From: Mytilus galloprovincialis
Lineage: Eukaryota > Mollusca > Bivalvia > Mytilida > Mytilidae
Direction: 5' to 3'
NCBI RefSeq assembly: GCF_965363235.1
Contig: NC_134846.1
Span: 71,646,724 to 71,710,723, forward strand
DNA: 64,000 nt
The position numbers and the translations under genes are program-made. Under the pieces are notes generated by a model. It was not told the DNA's origin, searched no databases, and saw nothing but the letters and a program-made list of their open reading frames with translations. Below, piece by piece: positions 62,301-64,000 of the stretch (position 1 is the first letter of the stretch; the number at the start of each line of letters is the position of its first letter).

Positions 62301-63268
62301 TAAGAAAGAGCAACACAAATGTATGTTACTTCATACCTGGTCAGTGGGTTACTTTTGTTACTTATTCTTTTAAGTTTCATGCAGGAATTTGACCAATTTT
62401 CTTATAAAATCTTTACATTTTACCAGACATTGAAAGACCAGTTATTAATGCAAATTATACTTCAATAAAGGTATCTAATTTTGAAAAACTGTGTCATTGT
62501 ATGCTTATTTTGTGAATTTATTCATTACCATTCCATTTTTCTCAGGAAATAAAATAACTTTCCTTTAATTCCAATTCCTGTTTTATCAAGGATAATTTTG
62601 AACCAACTTTTTGTGACTTGTCTGTGATTTTTCCTTTTGTTACATTTAGAATGAAATTCAAAACAGTGTGGCTGTGGCCATTGATTGACACATTAAATTC
62701 ATCCATTGACTGGGACAATTTACGTGAACGTTTGTCTGTAACGACCACTGTTCACGACGTACCTACGATAGACATTTAAACTGTGGGGTCACCAAAGGTT
62801 TCTTAACGCCTTTAATTATAAAATAATTCGAAAAAATTAATCAGGAATAACCTTTATGTTTTGATTTATATAATTGATATAAATCAAAACATCGTGTTAT
62901 TTCTGATTAATTTTTCGAATTACTTTATCAAGGTGTTGAGAACCTTTGGTGACCCCATAGTTTAAGTGTCTTTAAAAAGTACATAGTAAGCAGTGGTCGT
63001 TACATACAAACGTTCACCTAAATTGTCCAAGTCAATGGATGAATTTAATGTGTCAATCAATGGCCACAGCCACACTGTTTTGAATTTCATTCTATAATAT
63101 TTGTGTTGGTATTTTTGATTATGACCGAGATCTCTCCTGTTGTAGCATCCAAGAACTATATATTATACCAACCTGCTCTAATGTTTCTGTTACTTTCCCA
63201 GTTGTTATATCAAGGACATTCACTTTATTGCCACACCCACAAAATAAAAGTTCTCCATTTTTACTTCT
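32219..63268 (-). CDS. TBL3: TBL3 / UTP13, WD40 protein of the SSU processome (22 exons in window)
   Basis: Nucleolar WD40 protein; with UTP-B partners it binds U3 snoRNP and pre-rRNA for 18S rRNA processing. Twenty-two minus-strand exons, listed separately, total 2520 bases: 839 residues plus stop, frame unbroken through every junction. They start within the first propeller (GELLFCGCGNKVNVLDITTG) and continue through two WD40 propellers with repeated W-D/I motifs (for example SIKLWDIE, KVRVWDLV, TIKMWDVG). The hallmark GYTDEILDLQF and QILHGHTDIVLS follow, then HDKDINSIAVSPNDKYIVTA, GHRKGIWCVQFSPVDQ and the C-terminal Utp13 helical domain (NTNSKNCHEAQFILSIVL, ERHFNRLTRLQQQA). It closes with an acidic and then a very basic tail longer than in the human protein, fit for nucleolar targeting. 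The first exon is off the right edge. Introns reach 7.3 kb and hold most of the mobile elements. Confidence 0.96.
32333..32944. other. TBL3 last intron, nothing recognised
   Basis: AT-rich with a T run near 32367-32390. No repeat family or exon seen. Confidence 0.5.
32945..33065 (-). CDS. TBL3: TBL3 coding exon, acidic tail
   Basis: Encodes SETEDRVGQFVIDKNPNNVD, DDENMEMSDEDEDKMKHSNL in frame between acceptor ttaaag and donor gtaagt. No counterpart in the shorter human C-terminus. Called from frame continuity and good splice sites. Confidence 0.82.
33521..33614 (-). CDS. TBL3: TBL3 coding exon, end of Utp13 domain
   Basis: Encodes ERHFNRLTRLQQQAMFVEYT, WQCMKGITDIN plus two bases. Matches ERHFQRLSRTLQAAAFLDFL in human. 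Confidence 0.95.
34178..34336 (-). CDS. TBL3: TBL3 coding exon, Utp13 domain
   Basis: Encodes AVLRFCGQWNTNSKNCHEAQ, FILSIVLKSYTAEDLLKFPN, MKSTIESLLPYT plus one base. Matches LLRFCVTWNTNSRHCHEAQA in human. Confidence 0.97.
34664..34735 (-). CDS. TBL3: TBL3 coding exon, Utp13 domain
   Basis: Encodes EILASQSGVEDLQATLQKLR, QDQL plus one base; acceptor tttcag, donor gtaagc. Confidence 0.92.
34935..36560 (+). mobile_element. Dispersed element bounded by 'tttatacgaccgca' and 'gcggtcgtataaa'
   Basis: The ends tttatacgaccgc (34969-34981) and gcggtcgtataaa (36549-36561) are inverted. Modules with cccctta(t)tcctaaactgttg, ggacctcaactcccaaaatc and ataaaccttgtg repeat three times from about 36020. Lies in a TBL3 intron. 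Non-coding. Confidence 0.8.
35494..35737. repeat. About 35-bp minisatellite, 7 copies, inside the dispersed element
   Basis: The unit resembles gaaaatttcttgctattgca followed by caatactgtgcaatt; copies vary in length and sequence. Confidence 0.9.
36562..37005 (+). repeat. 'tacacggatgccccac' dispersed repeat
   Basis: Starts aacaagaatgtgtccatagt, contains two modules with ggggtcaaaa and aagatcatatcat...ggaacatgtgtact, a GACGGAC-rich stretch, and ends cctctactatcataggtgg. Same family as 58703-58983. Confidence 0.85.
37088..37191 (-). CDS. TBL3: TBL3 coding exon, Utp13 C-terminal domain
   Basis: Encodes EQELSNLIQQKKYHKAIALA, IKLEQPFRVLTILK plus one base. Compare QELDNLLHEKRYLRALGLAI in human. 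Confidence 0.95.
37240..39048 (-). mobile_element. AGCTCACC...GAGCCTCT repeat, copy with three modules
   Basis: Reverse orientation: begins agaggctctaaagagcctgt, ends ggccaggtgagct. Three internal modules at about 500-bp spacing (the 'accattttggtcatgttgac' block near 37510, 38010 and 38512), against two in the copy at 11117-12331. A GAC/CGG-rich stretch lies at 38943-39000. Confidence 0.92.
39288..39346 (-). CDS. TBL3: TBL3 coding exon, linker
   Basis: Encodes DITQEVEDTTRKEQEQFII plus two bases. Equivalent to the charged DVTEAEQAEEQARQEEQ linker of human TBL3. Confidence 0.9.
40347..41590 (-). mobile_element. AGCTCACC repeat, nested full-length copy
   Basis: ctagaggctctaaagagcct to ggccaggtgagcta, inserted in the outer copy's ataaccaa|aaacagcaaaa block. 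The flanking sequence resumes immediately after it. Confidence 0.88.
42031..43286. mobile_element. 1.26-kb element with CAGAGCTCCA inverted ends and 6-bp target duplication
   Basis: Ends cagagctccaaat and, reversed, cagagctccagat. ctttgc is present on both sides (42025-42030 and 43287-43292) but once in the undisrupted family sequence (cttactttgctgaacatt). The interior repeats 'attgggtttt' words and carries (TTAGGG)3. No transposase frame. Confidence 0.88.
42289..42310 (+). repeat. Short telomere-like TTAGGG run
   Basis: Three consecutive TTAGGG units within the 42031-43286 element. Too short to indicate a telomere. Confidence 0.9.
43990..44660 (+). mobile_element. Dispersed repeat with 'ataactcctgaacggtaaaa' modules and a CCCG tract
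   Basis: Modules with aagaaccataactcctgaac, aaaatcgtcattattgaact and tttgtcatcagtaacaacat repeat about every 180 bp. Edges gaggctgtcacaacgacagc and cgacatttttgtcacaaaaa; a CCCG microsatellite (44577-44606) lies near the right end. Confidence 0.78.
44720..44876 (-). CDS. TBL3: TBL3 coding exon, last WD40 blade
   Basis: Encodes GSDGLLKIWTIKTNECVKTF, DEHDDKVWGLAVSSDENRVI, TGGADSTILEWQ, ending in phase 0 at gtaagt. Confidence 0.96.
45020..45190 (+). repeat. Retroelement 3' tail, copy
   Basis: ttgctgttcggtgtgagaca, then ttgtgacttggatggagagt and the block about cactcataccacatcttctt, as at 9340-9497. Lies in a TBL3 intron. Confidence 0.85.
45248..45318 (-). CDS. TBL3: TBL3 coding exon, WD40
   Basis: Encodes TFEGHDSSVLRVVFLTRGMQ, LLS plus two bases (tg) before gtttgt. 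The split codon then reads Cys where human TBL3 has Ser (LLSCGSDG versus LLSSGSDG). Confidence 0.93.
45410..47777. mobile_element. TTAA-flanked 2.4-kb element with GGGnATACGATACAG ends
   Basis: TTAA at 45406-45409 and 47778-47781 flank inverted ends: gggaatacgatacagtag on the left and, reversed, gggcatacgatacagaag on the right (16 of 18). TTAA flanks suggest piggyBac-type mobilisation. The interior has only short frames, so it is non-autonomous or decayed. A fragment like a retroelement tail lies at about 46185-46325. Confidence 0.75.
48072..48208 (+). repeat. Left terminal inverted repeat of the 4.1-kb element
   Basis: Contains caccggtatcactcagatta, ttgacaggtaagtttgtatt and gccttgagaattgaaaggtc, all complemented in the right repeat. 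Confidence 0.93.
48525..48981 (+). repeat. 457-bp direct duplication, copy 1
   Basis: atgggacaacatccctaatg to gatattgagcca, repeated at 50741-51197 with, by eye, one clear mismatch (aaattactg / aaatgactg). Preceded here by an acceptor-like tctgacag. Confidence 0.95.
48752..48997 (+). CDS. Unrecognised 81-codon frame in the 4.1-kb element
   Basis: Open from 48752 to the TAA at 48995-48997 with no ATG near its start: KGDILPQGAASQKDVRGLLI, YGKSNLTSYPENLTTYVKMS, QLRNELSYISKFTIWTELQE, KTLPLSPMEKQLKILSQ. The composition looks protein-like, but I cannot assign a family. The same frame occurs in copy 2 of the duplication (50968 onward), as it must given their identity. It could be an exon of a decayed element gene or chance. 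Confidence 0.3.
   Translation, partial: KGDILPQGAASQKDVRGLLIYGKSNLTSYPENLTTYVKMSQLRNELSYISKFTIWTELQEKTLPLSPMEKQLKILSQFTKR
50741..51197 (+). repeat. 457-bp direct duplication, copy 2
   Basis: Same sequence as 48525-48981 with unrelated flanks. Preceded by a 35-codon frame, from the ATG at 50651 (MDKKTQIYSECHTDEDHIKI ...), that runs into the duplicated block and stops after GQHP. Confidence 0.95.
51246..51385 (+). repeat. Fragment of a dispersed repeat ('gaaggacgcctccgggtgcg')
   Basis: Contains ctgaaggacgcctccgggtg, cattgaagacctgttggtga and gtcgggttgttgtctctttg. GC-rich compared with its surroundings; a retroelement end by its look. The block gtctctttgacacattcc recurs reversed near 33220-33245. 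Confidence 0.65.
52026..52165 (-). repeat. Right terminal inverted repeat of the 4.1-kb element
   Basis: Complement of 48072-48208. Differs mainly by 'gctg' instead of 'g' after the ttgaca block. Confidence 0.93.
52255..52560. repeat. Local direct duplication in a TBL3 intron
   Basis: ctcacccagatacaa-tttagtcagaaactgta occurs at about 52257 and 52449. Between them lies a block (gcagggggt-aagtgaatactg, taattgcagtcttgtgataa) that recurs at 54008-54072. Confidence 0.75.
52669..52737 (-). CDS. TBL3: TBL3 coding exon, WD40
   Basis: 23 codons: CAVTSSADGTIKIWSLSDFT then CVK, donor gtaaga. Followed by the 7.3-kb intron with two large mobile elements. Confidence 0.95.
53625..53714 (-). CDS. TBL3: TBL3 coding exon, WD40
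   Basis: 30 codons: LWVSKDLSMIGVLRGHRKGI then WCVQFSPVDQ, phase 0 both sides. Matches GHRRGLWCVQFSPMDQ in human. Confidence 0.96.
54131..54317 (-). CDS. TBL3: TBL3 coding exon, WD40
   Basis: Encodes LSGKFVVSGGEDCTIKMWDV, GDAKYNLHCRATERAHDKDI, NSIAVSPNDKYIVTASQDKT, AK. HDKDINS is diagnostic of TBL3/UTP13. Confidence 0.97.
54891..54997 (-). CDS. TBL3: TBL3 coding exon, WD40
   Basis: Encodes DNSIRMWNLDPETGMVHCCG, EGQGHTSSVGSIIFS plus two bases, ending at gtgagt. Confidence 0.95.
55315..55450. mobile_element. Long hairpin element 4 with an inner hairpin
   Basis: Arms 55315-55354 and 55411-55450 share gattaatacatggccttttc and catatcagcctgggtatcat exactly or nearly so. The loop has its own inverted pair (gacccccatatcagc / gctgatatgggtc). 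Related words (ctgatatggg, tttatcatatactt) recur to about 56003, so the whole element may span 55300-56003 and include a perfect TGACGTCA at 55808-55815. Confidence 0.75.
56111..56311 (-). CDS. TBL3: TBL3 coding exon, signature block
   Basis: 67 codons, phase 0 both sides: FCGYTDEILDLQFIGKDDSH, LVVCTNSENLKVYNVKTWSC, QILHGHTDIVLSIAVHKDTN, MIATASK. The best single match to human TBL3 in the window. Confidence 0.97.
56312..57246. other. TBL3 intron, nothing recognised
   Basis: AT-rich, no repeat family or exon seen on either strand. Confidence 0.5.
57247..57449 (-). CDS. TBL3: TBL3 coding exon
   Basis: Two bases complete Gly, then SMKIWNVKKSKCVFSKFMGL, GSQTITQAWFTESEQNLTVV, VADHTISMYNIENIEIQKQ. 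The in-frame Met is not a start. Confidence 0.95.
57918..58125 (+). repeat. 'gggatttcgggatc' repeat, copy 2
   Basis: Same order as 7125-7345: gggatcaggtgtttttaagc, gggattttgggattgatctt, then caggatcaggacccctccga. Diverged. It ends just before a TBL3 exon. Confidence 0.85.
58137..58233 (-). CDS. TBL3: TBL3 coding exon
   Basis: Encodes NVESVVLLPENSEYPNLNVT then EDGNHVITFGSK plus one base. Corresponds to SVEAAVLLPEE in human. Confidence 0.93.
58457..58532 (-). CDS. TBL3: TBL3 coding exon
   Basis: Encodes GGRDNILAVWDVEKLQVIKT then IPILE, ending in phase 0 at gtaatt. Matches GRDKICIIWDLQS...TVPVFE in human. Confidence 0.94.
58703..58983 (+). repeat. 'tacacggatgccccac' family, short copy
   Basis: aacaagaatgtgttcccagt, acacgaatgccccacttgca, cagtggaccgtgacattggg, ggacgaacggacgcacagac, ctactaccgtaggtggggca: one module instead of the two seen at 36562-37005. 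Confidence 0.85.
59147..59317 (-). CDS. TBL3: TBL3 coding exon, WD40
   Basis: Encodes VVEFHPIQEKLQLFSSANDN, KVRVWDLVKSTCIAEIEAHF and SVVTSLCFSIDGKTLY. A WD40 blade. Confidence 0.95.
59495..59642. mobile_element. Small MITE-like element related to 8176-8319
   Basis: gcagtagcagatccaaaact on the left, cctggacccctgccccc and ttggattccgcctatg on the right, with a G/C-rich centre. The ends are degraded. Confidence 0.55.
59643..60628. other. TBL3 intron, partly repetitive, no gene
   Basis: Two related blocks: cgacctcgaacttttcaatt-attggtaatatt at about 59990 and cgacccggaacttgttaatt-attggcaatatt at about 60370, each followed by a 'gtaattttt/gtattttttaatc' segment. This suggests an internal duplication of about 380 bp spacing in an unknown repeat. 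Confidence 0.55.
60629..60774 (-). CDS. TBL3: TBL3 coding exon, WD40
   Basis: Encodes AIHNSAVTAMTFDKTSTLLA, TGSSDSSIKLWDIERQYCTH, NLRGHQGVV and two bases of Ser. A full WD40 blade. Confidence 0.95.
61442..61519 (-). CDS. TBL3: TBL3 coding exon
   Basis: 26 codons: YLIVATRHLVLRQWLWKEKS then ITRTWK, phase 0 both sides, donor gtaaga. Compare VTASRALLLAQWAWQEGSVT in human. Confidence 0.94.
61768..61935 (+). repeat. Dispersed repeat, 'ggataccaat...gaaccacaaat' family, copy 3
   Basis: ttggataccaatttttgagg, gcgaaccacaaattgaatgt, ccacgaaaccaaatatccat and aaaataaatgaatccacagt, as at 31575-31782. Confidence 0.82.
62200..62247 (-). CDS. TBL3: TBL3 coding exon
   Basis: 16 codons, EEDEEITCYCITPDDK, between tttag and gtaaat. 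The preceding intron carries the large palindrome at 62647-63094. Confidence 0.92.
62647..63094. repeat. 448-bp near-palindrome
   Basis: Arms of about 225 bp meet near 62873 (tttgatttatataattgata-taaatcaaa). Complementary blocks along the arms include gaatgaaattcaaaacagtg, tggctgtggccattgattga, ggtcaccaaaggttt and ttcgaaaaaattaatcag, with small mismatches and indels. Lies in the TBL3 intron between 62247 and 63173. Confidence 0.92.
63173..63268 (-). CDS. TBL3: TBL3 coding exon (first in window)
   Basis: 32 codons, phase 0 both sides: RSKNGELLFCGCGNKVNVLD then ITTGKVTETLEQ. Matches HLFCVCGTRVNILEVASG in human TBL3. Confidence 0.94.
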
Positions 63269-63545
63269 CTGAAGAAGAAAAAAATATTATCCATTACTAA
63301 CATATTCATTCTATTACCATTCTCAATTCTATCATATCAAGCATTTCTATATGATTTTACAGGTATATATGGTTCCCACTATTCTAGTTACATAAAAATA
63401 TTCAAGGATTTTTCAAGATTATTCATTTATTTTCGAAGAAGACATAGGTGAAGAATCCATAAGATACTTTTGACTTTTAGACAATCTGGATGAGCCATCC
63501 TGTACAGATGTTACTGATTACAGTGGTGAGAAGTTGGTAGATACC

Positions 63546-63662
63546 TGGAGTCGATTTCACAAAAAAAATTACGACTAAGATTGATCGTTAAAGTATACTA
63601 ATTTGTTCATGACTTTTAAAAGACCAATCATAGTCGTAAATTTTTCTATGAAATCAACTCCA
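63546..63662. repeat. Hairpin with TGGAGT ends (MITE-like)
   Basis: Left tggagtcgatttcac...ttacgactaagattg, right caatcatagtcgtaaa...gaaatcaactcca: about 38-bp imperfect inverted arms around a 40-bp centre. Confidence 0.8.
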
Positions 63663-63856
63663 CAGCTGGAAATAATGGGAAGTGTGCAATTACAAAAAGA
63701 TTACTTTAAATTTTACAACACACTGCCAGGCTGCAGAGATTCTTACTGATTTTTACTGATTTTGCACAACTCAATGGTATTTCCTGGGAGGACTGACATA
63801 TTTGAAATGATTTCATAGCATTAAATAGGCATGCTCAATGCTAAATTAAGAAAAAC

Positions 63857-64000
63857 TAGAGGCTCTAAAGAGCCTGTGTCGCTCACCTTGGTCTATGTGC
63901 ATATTAAACAAAGGACACAAATGGATTCATGACAAAATTGTATTTTGGTGATGGTGATGTGTTTGAAGTTCTTACTTTACTGAACATTCTTGCTTCTTAC
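63857..64000 (-). mobile_element. AGCTCACC repeat, cut by the window edge
   Basis: Starts agaggctctaaagagcctgt followed by gtcgctcaccttggtctatg, as at 37240 and 40347. Continues past the right edge. Confidence 0.92.

Noticed and set aside
62542..62748. Minus-strand frame MVVTDKRSRKLSQSMDEFNV... as the TBL3 N-terminus
   Set aside because: It falls in the intron between two phase-compatible TBL3 exons, overlaps the palindrome and does not resemble the TBL3 start.
63269..63856. First coding exon of TBL3 sought here
   Set aside because: No minus-strand ATG with a phase-0 donor and TBL3-like sequence was found; the exon is probably beyond the right edge.

Overview
This window is animal nuclear DNA: AT-rich, with split genes using GT-AG introns and dense repeats. 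The protein similarities and the mobile-element families suggest a bivalve mollusc, most likely a mussel of the Mytilus type. The species is an inference. The protein families are recognised from the translated exons.

There are three protein-coding genes. (1) Positions 1754-5173, plus strand: the last five coding exons of a DUS1L-type tRNA-dihydrouridine synthase, whose start lies off the left edge. (2) Positions 16402-26723, plus strand: a complete ten-exon, 483-residue DESI1-type PPPDE isopeptidase fused to a C-terminal PUL domain. (3) Positions 32219-63268, minus strand: 22 exons (839 residues and the stop) of TBL3/UTP13, a WD40 protein of the U3 small-subunit processome, whose first exon lies off the right edge. 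DESI1 and TBL3 converge with about 5.5 kb between their stop codons. All exon phases join without a break. DUS1L and TBL3 are both RNA-processing housekeeping genes; DESI1-PUL belongs to ubiquitin/SUMO biology. I see no evidence that the three are co-regulated.

Most of the remaining sequence is mobile-element debris and satellite DNA. The 11-kb spacer between DUS1L and DESI1 is a patchwork of dispersed repeats. Two consecutive DESI1 introns hold 1.9-kb and 1.5-kb minisatellites; the first is built from the end of the exon plus its own splice donor. The DESI1-TBL3 spacer holds a 1.8-kb element flanked by TTAA. The TBL3 introns hold a nest of mussel-type AGCTCACC repeats with two inserted elements (39.5-43.8 kb), a second TTAA-flanked element (45.4-47.8 kb), a 4.1-kb element with about 137-bp terminal inverted repeats and a nearly identical internal 457-bp duplication (48.1-52.2 kb), and a 448-bp near-palindrome (62.6-63.1 kb). 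Several unrelated long hairpins are scattered through the window, and two of them lie near a perfect TGACGTCA site.

No tRNA, rRNA, CRISPR array or intact transposase or reverse transcriptase was found.
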